Of a DNA stretch of 64,000 nt, positions 43,192 to 52,461 are shown in pieces (position 1 is the stretch's first letter; the number at the start of each line of letters is the position of its first letter). The stretch comes from Actinomyces faecalis. GTDB taxonomy: Bacteria; Actinomycetota; Actinomycetes; Actinomycetales; Actinomycetaceae. The DNA lies in the NCBI RefSeq assembly GCF_013184985.2, contig NZ_CP063418.1:2356001-2420000 (forward strand). Reading direction: 5' to 3'. The notes beneath the pieces were generated by a model. That model saw only the letters and a list, made by a program, of their open reading frames with translations. It was not told the origin of the DNA and did no database searches. The position numbers and the translations under genes are program-made.

Positions 43192-45594
43192 CTAGAACAA
43201 CGCCGGCAGCGTCGCCTCGACGCCCTCGCGCAGCTCCGCGAGGTCAAGCGTCAGAGGCTGTCCCTCCCCGCCGTCGGCGAGCAGGTCTGAACCAGTCACG
43301 GTCAGCAGCTCACCGCCCGTGGTTCCTAGCCGGCTCCAGGCCACGTCCTCGGCCTCGGCCGCAGCAGCCACCACGGCCACCGCACCCTCCGGCACGGCGA
43401 CGACGGCACGCGCCCCGGACTCAGAGAACAGGGCGGTGAAGTCGTCCACCTCGTCGCGCCCCTCGATGCCAGACAGGTTGATGCTCGCACCCACGCCATG
43501 ACGCAGGACCGAGTCCACCAGGGTCTGGATGAGACCGCCGTTGGAGACGTCATGAGCGGCTCGCACAAGCTTCCTGCCGTCCGGGCCGTCGGCCTCGCTC
43601 AGGGCCAGCAGGACCCGCCCCAGCGCCATCTCAGCCTCCAGGTCCACACGCGGGGGCAGGCCACCGAGGTGGTCGTGGACCACGCGGGTCCAGGCCGAGC
43701 CGTCCAGCTCATCGGCAGTGGTGCCCAGGGCGATGACGGCCAGGCCCTCCTCGAACCAGCCCGAGGGGTTGGCGCGACGCACGTCGTCCATGACGCCAAG
43801 GACACCGACCACCGGGGTGGGGTTGATGGAGGAGTCGATGAGCCCCTTGACCTTGCCGTGGGAGTTGTAGAGGGACACGTTGCCGCCGGTGACCGGAATC
43901 CCCATGACCTGGCAGGCGTCAGCCAGGCCGGTGATGGCCTCGACCAGCTGCCACATGGCGTCAGGGTCCTCCGGGGAGCCGAAGTTGAGGCAGTCGGTGA
44001 CCGCCAGCGGCTTGGCCCCCACGGTGCACACGTTGCGGTAGGACTCAGCCAGGGCCTGGGCGGCGCCGGTGGCCGGGTCGAGCTTGGTGAAGCGGCCGTT
44101 GGCGTCGGTGGAGATCGCCACACCACGGCCGGTAGCCTCGTCGACGCGGATGACGCCGGCGTCGTCAGGCTGAGCCAGGGCGGTACCGCCGCGCACGAAA
44201 CGGTCGTACTGGCTGGTGACCCAGGAGGTCGAAGCCTGGTTGACGCTCGTGACGACGGCACGCACCTGGTCCGCAAGCTCAGCAGCTGACTCAGGCCGGG
44301 CCAGGCGCGTCGAAGTGTCCGCGTTGAGCTCGTCCTGCCAGGCCGGGCGGACGTAGGGACGGTCATAAGTGGGCCCCTCGTGGGCGACCGTGCGCGGGTC
44401 GACGTCAACGATCCGCTCGCCAAAGTGGTCGATGGTCAGGCGGCCCGAGCCGTTGACCTCACCAATGACCGCGGCCTCGACGTCCCACTTGTCGATCACA
44501 TCCATGAACGCCTCAAGCTTGTCGGGAGCCACGACCGCCATCATGCGCTCCTGGGACTCGCTCATGAGGATCTCACCAGCCGTCAGCGTGGGATCGCGCA
44601 GCAGCACGTTCTCCAGGTCCACGTGCATACCGCCGTCACCGTTGGAGGCGAGCTCGCTCGTGGCGCAGGAGATACCGGCCGCGCCCAGGTCCTGGATACC
44701 GAGGACCAGGTCCTGGGCGAACAGGTCGAGGCAGCACTCGATGAGGACCTTCTCCATGAAGGGGTCACCCACCTGGACGCTGGGGCGCTTGGCCGGCATA
44801 CCGTCCTCGAAGGACTCCGAGGCGAGGATCGAGGCGCCGCCGATGCCGTCCCCACCGGTACGCGCACCGAAGAGGACCACCTTGTTACCCGCGCCGGAGG
44901 CGTTGGCCAGGTGGATGTCGTCGTGACGCAGCACACCCACGCACAGGGCGTTGACCAGCGGGTTCTCCTGGTAGGAGGAGTCGAACTCGGTCTCGCCACC
45001 GATGTTGGGCAGGCCCAGGCAGTTGCCGTAGCCTCCCACACCGGCCACCACTCCGTGGACCACGCGCGCGGTGTCCGGGTGGTCCACCGCGCCGAAGCGC
45101 AGCTGGTCCATGACGGCCACGGGACGGGCTCCCATGGAGATGATGTCGCGCACGATGCCACCCACGCCGGTGGCCGCCCCCTGGTAGGGCTCGACGAAGC
45201 TGGGGTGGTTGTGGGACTCGACCTTGTAGGTCACGGCCCAGCCGTCACCGATGTCCACCACACCGGCGTTCTCGCCCATGCCGACCAGCAGGTGCTCCTT
45301 CATCTCGGGCGTGACCTTGGCACCGAACTGCCTCAAGTGGATCTTAGAGCTCTTGTAGGAGCAGTGCTCGGACCACATCACCGAGTACATGGCGAGCTCG
45401 GCGTTGGTGGGGCGGCGTCCCAGCAGCTCCTTGATGGAGGCGTACTCCTCGTCCTTGAGGCCAAGCTCGCGGTAGGGCATCTCCTGGTCCGGGGTCGCTG
45501 CGGCGTCCTGGACGGTGTCGGGGTGCTCGACCGGCCGCGGGGCCAGGCCCGGCTCGGGGGCGGGGACGGGGGACTCGGACGACACGGTTGCCAT
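43192..45594 (-). CDS. purL: Phosphoribosylformylglycinamidine synthase large subunit
   Basis: 800 residues from ATG 45594 (GGAG upstream); a longer frame to 45657 lacks a site. The small-type PurL needs PurQ and PurS, both encoded at 50.2-51.2 kb. Seen are [68 protein letters not shown] and [10 protein letters not shown], the repeated PurM-type ATP-site motifs of the two halves. It uses ATP and glutamine-derived ammonia to make FGAM. An N-terminal Pro/Ala-rich extension of about 35 residues is extra. It stands alone, with a terminator on its 3' side. Purine genes on either side of the polysaccharide locus appear to be a separated cluster. Confidence 0.97.
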   Translation of the reverse strand: MATVSSESPVPAPEPGLAPRPVEHPDTVQDAAATPDQEMPYRELGLKDEEYASIKELLGRRPTNAELAMYSVMWSEHCSYKSSKIHLRQFGAKVTPEMKEHLLVGMGENAGVVDIGDGWAVTYKVESHNHPSFVEPYQGAATGVGGIVRDIISMGARPVAVMDQLRFGAVDHPDTARVVHGVVAGVGGYGNCLGLPNIGGETEFDSSYQENPLVNALCVGVLRHDDIHLANASGAGNKVVLFGARTGGDGIGGASILASESFEDGMPAKRPSVQVGDPFMEKVLIECCLDLFAQDLVLGIQDLGAAGISCATSELASNGDGGMHVDLENVLLRDPTLTAGEILMSESQERMMAVVAPDKLEAFMDVIDKWDVEAAVIGEVNGSGRLTIDHFGERIVDVDPRTVAHEGPTYDRPYVRPAWQDELNADTSTRLARPESAAELADQVRAVVTSVNQASTSWVTSQYDRFVRGGTALAQPDDAGVIRVDEATGRGVAISTDANGRFTKLDPATGAAQALAESYRNVCTVGAKPLAVTDCLNFGSPEDPDAMWQLVEAITGLADACQVMGIPVTGGNVSLYNSHGKVKGLIDSSINPTPVVGVLGVMDDVRRANPSGWFEEGLAVIALGTTADELDGSAWTRVVHDHLGGLPPRVDLEAEMALGRVLLALSEADGPDGRKLVRAAHDVSNGGLIQTLVDSVLRHGVGASINLSGIEGRDEVDDFTALFSESGARAVVAVPEGAVAVVAAAAEAEDVAWSRLGTTGGELLTVTGSDLLADGGEGQPLTLDLAELREGVEATLPALF

Positions 45595-45751
45595 GCGGCT
45601 GCTCCTGAGGTCGAGGAGGTGAGTGGACCAGGGCCGAGGATACCTGGCACCGGCCACCCTCCGCTCGCCGGCACCGCCTACCCGCGAGCGCCGGCCACGG
45701 ACCCGCTCGCCTTCTGGCGCACCGGACGACGTCGAGGCTCACGGCACACAG

Positions 45752-45795
45752 CACCTCGCCTACCAGCCGGCTGGCGCGGGCTGGTAGGCGAGGTG
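45752..45795 (-). terminator. Terminator hairpin after TM2 gene
   Basis: Perfect 17-bp arms (45752-45768 and 45779-45795), 53 bases after the TM2 stop. Confidence 0.85.
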
Positions 45796-45847
45796 GAGAG
45801 TCTGGGGGGAAACCGCCGTCGTCCCCCTATGACGGACAGGCGCCAGC

Positions 45848-46279
45848 TCAGCGCAGCGAGCCGTCCTTGGACACAAGGATCATGATGAACTCAACGAAGG
45901 CCCACAGGCCGTTGACAGTGGACAGCAGGTAGGCGACAAGCATCGTCCCACCAACCTTGGCAGCCTCGGCGTCAGTGATCTGGCCGTAGCCATCAGCCAT
46001 CTGTGCGTAGGCGTCAGCGTTCGAGGCAACCGTTACCACACCGGCAATGAACAGGATGACCGTCAGCACCGTGAGGACCAGGTGGCCCACGCCCCGCTTG
46101 GTCTGTCCGCGGTAAAAGCTGTGCGCGCCGGTCCAGCCAAGGAAAAAGGCGAGCAGCGCCGCCACGGTCTTGGACTTGGCACTGGGATTGTAGGGCTGCT
46201 GGCCGTAGGGCTGCGGGTATCCCTGCTGGGGCTGAACGTAGGGCTGGGCAGAGTTCTGGGGGTAGGGGGTCTGAGCCAT
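45848..46279 (-). CDS. TM2 domain membrane protein
   Basis: 143 residues from ATG 46279, with GAAAGG eight bases upstream; the long frame beyond it runs antisense through the TreT-like gene and is rejected. A Gln/Pro/Tyr-rich cytoplasmic N-terminus (residues 1-32, PYPQNSAQPYVQ) precedes the TM2 pair: TVAALLAFFLGWTGAHSFYRG, then a loop with KRGVGHLV and a second hydrophobic segment. A third helix lies near the C-terminus (about 108-135). TM2 proteins are small membrane proteins of unknown role, with the conserved G-x-x-G-x-H-x-F-Y motif present. Divergent from the TreT-like gene, sharing about 138 bases of control region. Confidence 0.88.
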   Translation of the reverse strand: MAQTPYPQNSAQPYVQPQQGYPQPYGQQPYNPSAKSKTVAALLAFFLGWTGAHSFYRGQTKRGVGHLVLTVLTVILFIAGVVTVASNADAYAQMADGYGQITDAEAAKVGGTMLVAYLLSTVNGLWAFVEFIMILVSKDGSLR

Positions 46280-46417
46280 GCTGGCCTTTCTTGTCTGCTG
46301 CGCGGGCAGCCTGGAGAGGGGACAGGTACACCTTGCCCGATACCCCTCAAGCCTTTCATCCACGACACACCCCCTCAAAGTGCCGCGAATCACATCAAAC
46401 AGGGGCAGGATCAGGAC

Positions 46418-47848
46418 ATGAGAAGCATCGACGTCGCGCCCCTGCCCCTGTCGGACCTGGAGAGTCACCTCGATGAGGTCGCTGTCCGCCGTCTGCACGA
46501 CGTCGTCACCGCAGCCCACGGACTGCTGGACAGGCGTACCGTGTGGACCGTGACGCCGTCGGCCGCAGCCGAGTCCGGGCCCGCCGAGACGGTGGCGCCG
46601 CTGGTGGGCTACGCGCGGGGTCTGGAGATCGACGCCCGCTGGCTCACGCTCGACGCCCCGGCCGAGTTCCTCGCCGTGTCCGCACGCCTCAACGCCGCGC
46701 TCCACGGCTGGCACGACCACAGCGGCAAGCTCGGCGACAAGCAGCGTGACCTGTACGAGCACGTGCTGGCCTCTAACGCCGAGAACGTCATCGAGGACGT
46801 GCGCGAGGGGGACGTCGTCATCCTGCACGACCCCGCGACCGCTGGGCTGGCGCGCGCCTTCCAGCAGGCCGGGGCCACCGTCATCTGGCGCTGCCACGCC
46901 GGTAGCGCCGACGCCGGCGAGGAGGGCCAGCGGGCCTGGGCCTTTCTTGACCGCTACCTGGAAGAGGTCGACCTCGTCGTCGCCTCACGCGCGGAGTACC
47001 TGCCGCCCTACACGGAGGAGGAGCACTGTGCCGTCATCGCCCCCTCCATCAATCCCGACTCGCCCAAGAACCGGGTGCTGGACGCCGACGAAGCTGCTTC
47101 CGTGGTCCGCCTGGCTGGGTTCTTTGACGGCCAGCCCCCCTTTGACGCTGTGCCCTTCATCCGCGAGGACGGGCGGCCCGACGCCTTCCGCGGCCTGGAC
47201 GCAGGCGCTCCGGCTGGTGTGGTTGCAGGTGTGCCGGTACCCGAGGGAGCCCGGACAGTGACCCAGGTCCAGCGGTGGGACCCGCTCAAGGGCGGCCTGG
47301 AGCTCGTCGAGGCCTTCGCCTCCCAGATCGAGACGCTGCCAGGGGACACCCACCTGGTGCTGGCCGGTCCCACACCCGACCTTGAGCGCGAGCCGGATGC
47401 CGCCCGCACGCTGGAAGAGATCGTGGAGCGCGTCTCCACGCTGCCGGAGTCGACCGCGAGCCGGGTGCACGTGCTCACGATCCCGACCTCCGACCGTGAG
47501 GTCAACGCCACGGTGGTCAACGCGCTGCAGCGGGTCAGCTCCGTGGTCACGCAGCGCTCGCGAGTGGAGGCCTTCGGGCTCACGGTGGCTGAGGCGATGT
47601 GGAAGAAGTCTGCGGTGGTGGGCAGCGCTGTCGGCGGTATCCAGGACCAGGTGGAGGACGGGGTCTCGGGCGTGCTGGTCGCTGCCGACGACGCCGCCGG
47701 CTGGGCTGAGGCCGTCCGCGACCTTCTGCTGCTGACTGAGCGCGCCCGTGAGATGGGCGAGGCCGCGCACGAGGCGGTGCGCCGCGACTACCTCCCCGAC
47801 CGCCACCTCATCGAGGTGGTCAATATGATCGCCCAGGCTGAGGGGTGA
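46418..47848 (+). CDS. Trehalose synthase-like GT4 glycosyltransferase (TreT type)
   Basis: 476 residues from ATG 46418. The segment GLEIDARWLTLDAPAEFL, followed by SARLNAALHG, is characteristic of TreT (trehalose glycosyltransferring synthase) and its relatives. VVILHDPATAGLARAFQ, VIWRCHAGS and a C-terminal QRSRVEAFGLTVAEAMWKKSAVVGSAVGG give the GT4 donor site with the E-A-F-G-x3-E signature. TreT makes trehalose from NDP-glucose and glucose; specificity here is inferred from resemblance only. Monocistronic and rightward. Its stop is followed by the 53-bp repeats. Confidence 0.82.
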   Translation: MRSIDVAPLPLSDLESHLDEVAVRRLHDVVTAAHGLLDRRTVWTVTPSAAAESGPAETVAPLVGYARGLEIDARWLTLDAPAEFLAVSARLNAALHGWHDHSGKLGDKQRDLYEHVLASNAENVIEDVREGDVVILHDPATAGLARAFQQAGATVIWRCHAGSADAGEEGQRAWAFLDRYLEEVDLVVASRAEYLPPYTEEEHCAVIAPSINPDSPKNRVLDADEAASVVRLAGFFDGQPPFDAVPFIREDGRPDAFRGLDAGAPAGVVAGVPVPEGARTVTQVQRWDPLKGGLELVEAFASQIETLPGDTHLVLAGPTPDLEREPDAARTLEEIVERVSTLPESTASRVHVLTIPTSDREVNATVVNALQRVSSVVTQRSRVEAFGLTVAEAMWKKSAVVGSAVGGIQDQVEDGVSGVLVAADDAAGWAEAVRDLLLLTERAREMGEAAHEAVRRDYLPDRHLIEVVNMIAQAEG

Positions 47849-47900
47849 GTGCTGGGCGGTACGCCCGTAGCCCTCACCCCGGGCAGCCGCCCTCCCCATT

Positions 47901-48030
47901 GCTCTCGCCCGCGAACAGCCACCTCCGACCACCACCCACACCGCCACCCCGTCGCTCTCGCCCGCGAACAGTCACCTCCGACCACCACCCACACCGCCAC
48001 CCCATCGCTCTCGCCCGCGAACAGTCACTT
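47901..48030. repeat. 53-bp direct tandem repeat, two full copies and one partial
   Basis: Units start at 47901, 47954 and 48007. Each begins GCTCTCGCCCGCGAACAG and continues with a CACC-rich half, differing by single substitutions. The third copy breaks off after about 24 bases and runs into the palindrome at 48011-48069. There is no room for CRISPR spacers. Confidence 0.9.
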
Positions 48031-48069
48031 TCGCAGCGGGCGGCATCGAAAATGACTGTTCGCGGGCGA
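48011..48069. repeat. Inverted repeat upstream of second nuclease-like gene
   Basis: Arms 48011-48033 and 48047-48069 pair at 22 of 23 positions; the core is CGCCCGCGAACAGTCA. A diverged relative with the ACAGTCG / CGACTGTT core lies at 49343-49398, so the pair brackets the gene at 48245-49276. Confidence 0.85.
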
Positions 48070-48244
48070 AAACGACCCTACTTGCCCAAGGGCCACCTCG
48101 ATCAAGGGCTCGCCCCTCCCAGCGCCGACACTTCAGCGCCCGACACCTCGCCCGGGCTCCACAGGTGTCCGCCGTGGCACCCCCATCCACAGCACTCACA
48201 ACGCAGCCTGGCCCCTCAGCACACAGCCCACCACCCTGAGGCAC

Positions 48245-49276
48245 ATGACTGCTTCCCCGCCTCTGTCCTCGGTACCACGCCTGTCCCTGACCACCCTCTA
48301 TGACGACGCACGATCACTTGTCGAAGCAGGGGCTGTGAAGATCATGCGCGGCGCCTACCTACACCCTCAGCCAGGGCTCGCACCGTGGGAGCAACGCCGC
48401 GAGGCGACGCTCGCACGCGCAGCCGCAGTGCTGCATACGCACCCGTCCGCCATCTGCCTCACGCACGAGGTGGCCGCTATCGCGCACGGGCACACCTGCA
48501 TGACGGCTGAGCCCGACATCCGCATCGCCGTCCCGCGCAACCCCAGCACCGGAAGGCGTCCCCTACCGACGCTGACATTCACCACAGACAGTGGCAGACC
48601 GTTCCAGGGACGTACCGTCTCCCTGATCCGCAGCACCCGGGTCCCCTCCCCAGATGAGATCGAGGTCGTCAGAGGACTCAGGGTGACCAACCCGATCCTG
48701 ACCGCGTTGGACTGCGCCTGCGACCTGCCAGCCCTGGAGGCAGTCTGTGTCGTGGACTCGGTCTTCCGGCAGATCTGCCAGGCGGACCGGTTCACGCGCG
48801 TCTGCCTCGGCCGCGACCCGGAAGACCTGCGTGCCGAGCTCATCGAGATGCTCGCCCGGTACCCGCGGCGACCTGGGCTGCGCCGTGCCCGAGCCGTTCT
48901 CGCCATCGCGAGCCCCTTCTCAGAGTCTCCCGGCGAGAGCGTTCTGCGTTGGGCGGTACACGCTGCAGGACTGCCTGGGGCTGAGCCCCAGCAGTGCTGG
49001 CAGACCCGGGAGGACTCGACGACCTTCTTCATCGACCTCGGCTGGGAGGAGTACCGGCTGGGCCTGGAGTTTGACGGGTACTCCAAGTACAGCAAGGCCA
49101 AGGACGTCCGCGCAGAGAAGTCACGTGAGATGCGGCTGCGCCGGGACGGATGGCGCATCGAGCGCTTCGAGTGGTCAGATCTCAAGGACCCCCATGCTCT
49201 CGCAGCTCGTCTGAGGTCATTGTTCCCAGCTCAGATCGTGCGCCATGCACGCCCCGTCCGGGATCTCTGGCTCTAG
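48245..49276 (+). CDS. AbiEi-like/DUF559 endonuclease-like protein, second paralogue
   Basis: A 343-residue protein with the same plan as the gene at 872-1864. An N-terminal winged-helix/AbiEi-type region (about 12-95) has AGAVKIMRGAYLHP and HPSAICLTHEVAAIAHGH. The C-terminal DUF559/Vsr-like domain (about 255-325) has TFFIDLGWEEYRLGLEFDGYSKYS and EKSREMRLRRDGWRIERFEW. The ESPGES segment linking the halves is shared by both paralogues, as is the GEFDG/LEFDG acidic pair. The ATG at 48245 was taken; it lies 176 bases beyond an inverted repeat, and the stop lies 67 bases before a related repeat. A nuclease or DNA-binding regulator is inferred; no toxin partner is adjacent. Confidence 0.7.
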   Translation: MTASPPLSSVPRLSLTTLYDDARSLVEAGAVKIMRGAYLHPQPGLAPWEQRREATLARAAAVLHTHPSAICLTHEVAAIAHGHTCMTAEPDIRIAVPRNPSTGRRPLPTLTFTTDSGRPFQGRTVSLIRSTRVPSPDEIEVVRGLRVTNPILTALDCACDLPALEAVCVVDSVFRQICQADRFTRVCLGRDPEDLRAELIEMLARYPRRPGLRRARAVLAIASPFSESPGESVLRWAVHAAGLPGAEPQQCWQTREDSTTFFIDLGWEEYRLGLEFDGYSKYSKAKDVRAEKSREMRLRRDGWRIERFEWSDLKDPHALAARLRSLFPAQIVRHARPVRDLWL

Positions 49277-49342
49277 ACGTCTGCTCAGGCTGATCCGGAT
49301 CAGCCCCCGTCCGCCGGGATCCACTCCCCCTCCCCGTCGTTC

Positions 49343-49398
49343 TCGCCCATGGACAGTCGATCCCGCGCCGGCCCGATACGAAACCGACTGTTCATCCC
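49343..49398. repeat. Inverted repeat downstream of second nuclease-like gene
   Basis: TCGCCCATGGACAGTCG and ACGAAACCGACTGTTCATCC form an imperfect palindrome related to that at 48011-48069. Confidence 0.7.
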
Positions 49399-49460
49399 CC
49401 CAAGTGATGAGGGGCGCGCACCACCAGCAACACCCGTCTCCATGCCGCACGCTGCCCCAC

Positions 49461-49494
49461 TTATCCACAGATTCTGTCCACAGCCTTGTGCACA
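49461..49494. promoter_or_regulatory. Cluster of DnaA-box-like nonamers
   Basis: TTATCCACA (49461-49469, perfect consensus), CTGTCCACA (49474-49482) and TTGTGCACA (49486-49494) follow one another at 12-13 base intervals. dnaA, dnaN and rpmH are not in the window, so oriC is unlikely; a DnaA-titrating site or chance are alternatives. Confidence 0.4.
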
Positions 49495-50124
49495 GAATCC
49501 CCAGACCCTGGAAATCACGCCGCTCACCCTGTGGTTACCCGCCGCTCACCCACCTGAGGACGTTTCAAGCCCGGACAGGCGTCACGACCCCTTGCCCTCC
49601 AACCGCTACTACCGAGGATTCTCGAACGCGTCAAATCGTTGAGATCATGCGGTTTTGTCAACTCCGACCTCGCACAGCACATCGCCGCCTCCCGCGATAG
49701 CGATTCACATTCCCCGCAACGCCGCCACCATCCTCCACTGGGCCACGCGGCACAGGACGATCGTCTCGCCACCCGATGTTCGCCGTCCCTTATGAGGACT
49801 TTCCCACAGCACAGACCGCTGCATGTGGACGACAGCTCGTGCCCGTGCGCTCAGCACCGTCGCCCCGGCTCCTGCCCCGCCAGCGCAGGCACAACCACCA
49901 GGCGGATGGCCAGCCTGGCTGGCAGGGCAGCCCTCTGCTCCGCACGTCTCCCAGGCCCTGGCCCCTTACGCCGTCGGTCGCACCACCATGTCCAGGACCA
50001 AGGAGGCCGCACCGAGCGCCGTCGTCCCTGAGCTGAGCGAGAGACGGGCCTCCACCGGTCCGCTCAGCCAGTCCCGCACGCGAGGCACGCCCCGACGAGC
50101 GCACCAGGCAAGACCGCTCCACGA

Positions 50125-50163
50125 CTGCGGCGTGCCTCCCGCATCTTGGGAGGCACGCCGCAG
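50125..50163 (-). terminator. Terminator hairpin after purQ
   Basis: Perfect 16-bp arms (50125-50140 and 50148-50163), about 55 bases after the purQ stop. Confidence 0.85.
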
Positions 50164-50216
50164 GTGCGTGTGCACGCGCTAGCCGCCTGAAGACGGGCTT
50201 AGAGGGCGGCTACTTT

Positions 50217-50915
50217 TCAGGCGCCAACCAGCGCGCTGATGGCCGACTGGAAGATCTTGAGCCCGTCCACGCCTGCTCGCGGGCCAGCCTCGGAGTCCGG
50301 CCCGAAGCCCGGCTCCACGGCGTGCTCGGGGTGCGGCATCAGGCCGACGACGTTGCCACGCTCGTTGCGTACACCGGCAATGTCACGGGCCGAGCCGTTG
50401 GGGTTGGAGCCGGTGTAGCGGAAGACGACGAGCCCTTCACCCTCCAGGCGGTCCAGCTCCTCGGGCGATGCGATGAAGTTGCCCTCACCGTTCTTCATCG
50501 GGATGGTGATCTCGTCGCCGACCTCAAAGAGGCCGGTCCAGGCGGTCGAGGTGGACTCGACCCTCAGCCCCTGCTCGCGGCAGATGAACTTCTGGTGGTC
50601 GTTGCGGATCAGCGCACCGGGCAGCAGGTGCGCCTCCGCCAGGACCTGGAAGCCGTTGCAGATGCCGAGCACCGGCATGCCCTTGCCGGCCGCCTCAATG
50701 ACCTCGTCCATGACCGGGGCGAAGCGGGCGATCGCGCCGCAACGCAGGTAGTCGCCGTAGGAGAAGCCGCCGGGCACCACCACGGCGTCCACACCGTGGA
50801 GGTCAGCGTCCTTGTGCCACAGGGAGACAGGCTCGGCGCCAGCCAGGCGCACGGCCCGCAGCGCGTCGACGTCGTCGAGCGTGCCCGGGAAGGTGATGAC
50901 GCCGATGCGGGTCAC
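50217..50915 (-). CDS. purQ: Phosphoribosylformylglycinamidine synthase, glutaminase subunit
   Basis: A 232-residue class I glutamine amidotransferase that feeds ammonia to PurL. The nucleophile lies in [13 protein letters not shown] (Cys about 86) and the His/Glu pair in [31 protein letters not shown] is the oxyanion region. It begins at a GTG that overlaps the purS stop (GTGA at 50912-50915), so the two subunits are co-translated. The PurL partner is about 5 kb away on the same strand. Confidence 0.97.
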   Translation of the reverse strand: MTRIGVITFPGTLDDVDALRAVRLAGAEPVSLWHKDADLHGVDAVVVPGGFSYGDYLRCGAIARFAPVMDEVIEAAGKGMPVLGICNGFQVLAEAHLLPGALIRNDHQKFICREQGLRVESTSTAWTGLFEVGDEITIPMKNGEGNFIASPEELDRLEGEGLVVFRYTGSNPNGSARDIAGVRNERGNVVGLMPHPEHAVEPGFGPDSEAGPRAGVDGLKIFQSAISALVGA

Positions 50916-51175
50916 GCCTGGGCCCCCTCGTCCTCAGCGCGCACGGAGACGATGTCCTCGATGATGGGATTGGACAACAGCTTCTCGGCAGCCTCGGCCG
51001 CAGCGTCCAGGTGAGCCTGGGTGACCGGTCCGTCAACCGTGAGCTCGAAGCGACGCCCCTGGCGCACCGCGGTGAACTGGTCGAATCCGAGCCGCGGCAG
51101 GCTGCCGACAACTGCCTTGCCCTGGGGGTCAAGAATCTCGGGCTTGGGCATGACCTCGACGACGATACGTCCCAT
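50912..51175 (-). CDS. purS: Phosphoribosylformylglycinamidine synthase subunit PurS
   Basis: An 87-residue protein with the family's opening, [20 protein letters not shown], then [14 protein letters not shown], and a C-terminal ANPI-type stretch ([13 protein letters not shown]). PurS links PurQ and small-type PurL into the FGAM synthase complex. The ATG at 51175 has a GGAG site close upstream. It is the first gene of the leftward purS-purQ pair. Confidence 0.96.
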   Translation of the reverse strand: MGRIVVEVMPKPEILDPQGKAVVGSLPRLGFDQFTAVRQGRRFELTVDGPVTQAHLDAAAEAAEKLLSNPIIEDIVSVRAEDEGAQA

Positions 51176-51351
51176 CGGTTCTCCTGGGTGCAGGTGGGCG
51201 GAAGAGGGTCCGGGCCCAGACTACCCGGCCTGGCCACGGCAGACCCAGCCGGCAGGACCGCCAGTGTGATGACGCCGCGGCTCCAGTCGCACCTTCACCT
51301 CACCACCAGTGGGCGCTGCGGCCAGCCCGCGCCCACCAGGAGAACCAAGCC

Positions 51352-51384
51352 GTCCCCTGCCCCGAGCACAGCCCGAGGCAGGAC
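51352..51384 (-). terminator. Possible terminator after purC
   Basis: Imperfect hairpin with CCTGCC and GGCAGG as inner pairing and GTCC/GGAC outer ends, starting 13 bases from the purC stop. Weaker than the other terminators here. Confidence 0.4.
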
Positions 51385-51397
51385 CGGACTCTGGGTG

Positions 51398-52315
51398 TCA
51401 CAACGCCAGCGCGCTCCCCGTCAGGCGCTCATACACCTCAAGGTAGCGGTCCCGGGTCCGTTCGATGACCTCGTCCGGCAGCGCAGGAGGCTGCTCACCG
51501 CTGGAGCGGCCCCAGCCAGAGGCGGGGCTCGTGAGCCAGTCACGCACGAACTGCTTGTCAAAGGACGGTGTGGCCTGCCCGGGCACCCACTCGTCAGCCG
51601 GCCAGAACCGCGAGGAGTCGGGGGTGAGGACCTCGTCCCCCAGAACCATCTGGCCACGAGCGTCGCGTCCGAGCTCAAACTTGGTGTCAGCCAGGATGAT
51701 GCCGCGCTCACGCGCGATATCCGCGGCAGCGCTGTACAGGCGCAGCGTAACCTCGCGCAACGAGGAGGCTGCCGGCTCACCCACCATCTCAGCCACACGC
51801 TCGAAGCTCACGTTCTCATCATGATCGCCGAGCTCCGCCTTGGCTGCGGGAGTGAAGATAGGCTCAGGCAGGCGCGAGGCCTCAGTCAGGCCGTCGGGGA
51901 GAGCGGCTCCGCACACCGTGCCGTCGGCCCGGTACTCAACCAGCCCCGAGCCCGTGAGGTAGCCGCGGGCCACGCACTCCACCGGGTACATGTCCAGGCG
52001 CTGGCAGATCATGGCACGCCCGGCTACCTGCTCGGGCACATCGAGGGAGACGAGGTGGTGGGGGACGATGTCTGCGAGCTGCTCGAACCACCACGCGGAC
52101 AAGGCAGTCAGCACCTTGCCTTTGTCAGGCACAGGAGTCGACAGGATGAAGTCGTAGGCGCTGATGCGGTCCGAGGCGACGACCAGGAGAACGTCCCGAC
52201 CAGCCCAGGGACCGTCCCCCGCCGGGGTGTAGACGTCCCGGACCTTGCCGGAGGACAGGTGCTGCCAGCCCGGCAGGACTGGAGCTGCGGGGATGACAGG
52301 CTTGCTCGCGCTCAT
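51398..52315 (-). CDS. purC: SAICAR synthetase
   Basis: A 305-residue enzyme joining CAIR and aspartate with ATP. The glycine/lysine loop [42 protein letters not shown] (carrying the VxRGY signature), [18 protein letters not shown] and [10 protein letters not shown] are all present, and the length fits the yeast/actinobacterial form. Leftward, between purS and purD with separate spacing (about 220 and 150 bases), so it may have its own promoter. The ATG at 52315 gives the usual start. Confidence 0.97.
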   Translation of the reverse strand: MSASKPVIPAAPVLPGWQHLSSGKVRDVYTPAGDGPWAGRDVLLVVASDRISAYDFILSTPVPDKGKVLTALSAWWFEQLADIVPHHLVSLDVPEQVAGRAMICQRLDMYPVECVARGYLTGSGLVEYRADGTVCGAALPDGLTEASRLPEPIFTPAAKAELGDHDENVSFERVAEMVGEPAASSLREVTLRLYSAAADIARERGIILADTKFELGRDARGQMVLGDEVLTPDSSRFWPADEWVPGQATPSFDKQFVRDWLTSPASGWGRSSGEQPPALPDEVIERTRDRYLEVYERLTGSALAL

Positions 52316-52397
52316 GAGTCCATCCTAGGGGCCCCACTGACACAAACCCGTGCCGCCAGGAACCAGTCGGTCGCAGCCGCGGGTCCCACCCATGAAC

Positions 52398-52438
52398 GAC
52401 GGCGCCGCTCGGTTCTCGAGGAAGCGAGCGGCGCCGTC
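52398..52438 (-). terminator. Terminator hairpin after purD
   Basis: Perfect 14-bp arms (52398-52411 and 52425-52438), 24 bases after the purD stop; it separates purD from purC. Confidence 0.8.
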
Positions 52439-52461
52439 ATGGCCGGCCAGGCGGGTCCGGG

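Larger units (their letters stand above)
49277..50124. other. Long intergenic region with palindrome and DnaA-box-like cluster
   Basis: About 850 bases before the purQ terminator with no supported gene on either strand. It holds the inverted repeat at 49343-49398 and three DnaA-box-like nonamers at 49461-49494. The remainder (49500-50124) has short frames without family resemblance and may be decayed DNA. Confidence 0.5.

Noticed and set aside
47901..48069. Possible CRISPR array
   Set aside because: Tandem 53-bp units directly abut without spacers, there are only two and a half copies, and no cas genes are present.
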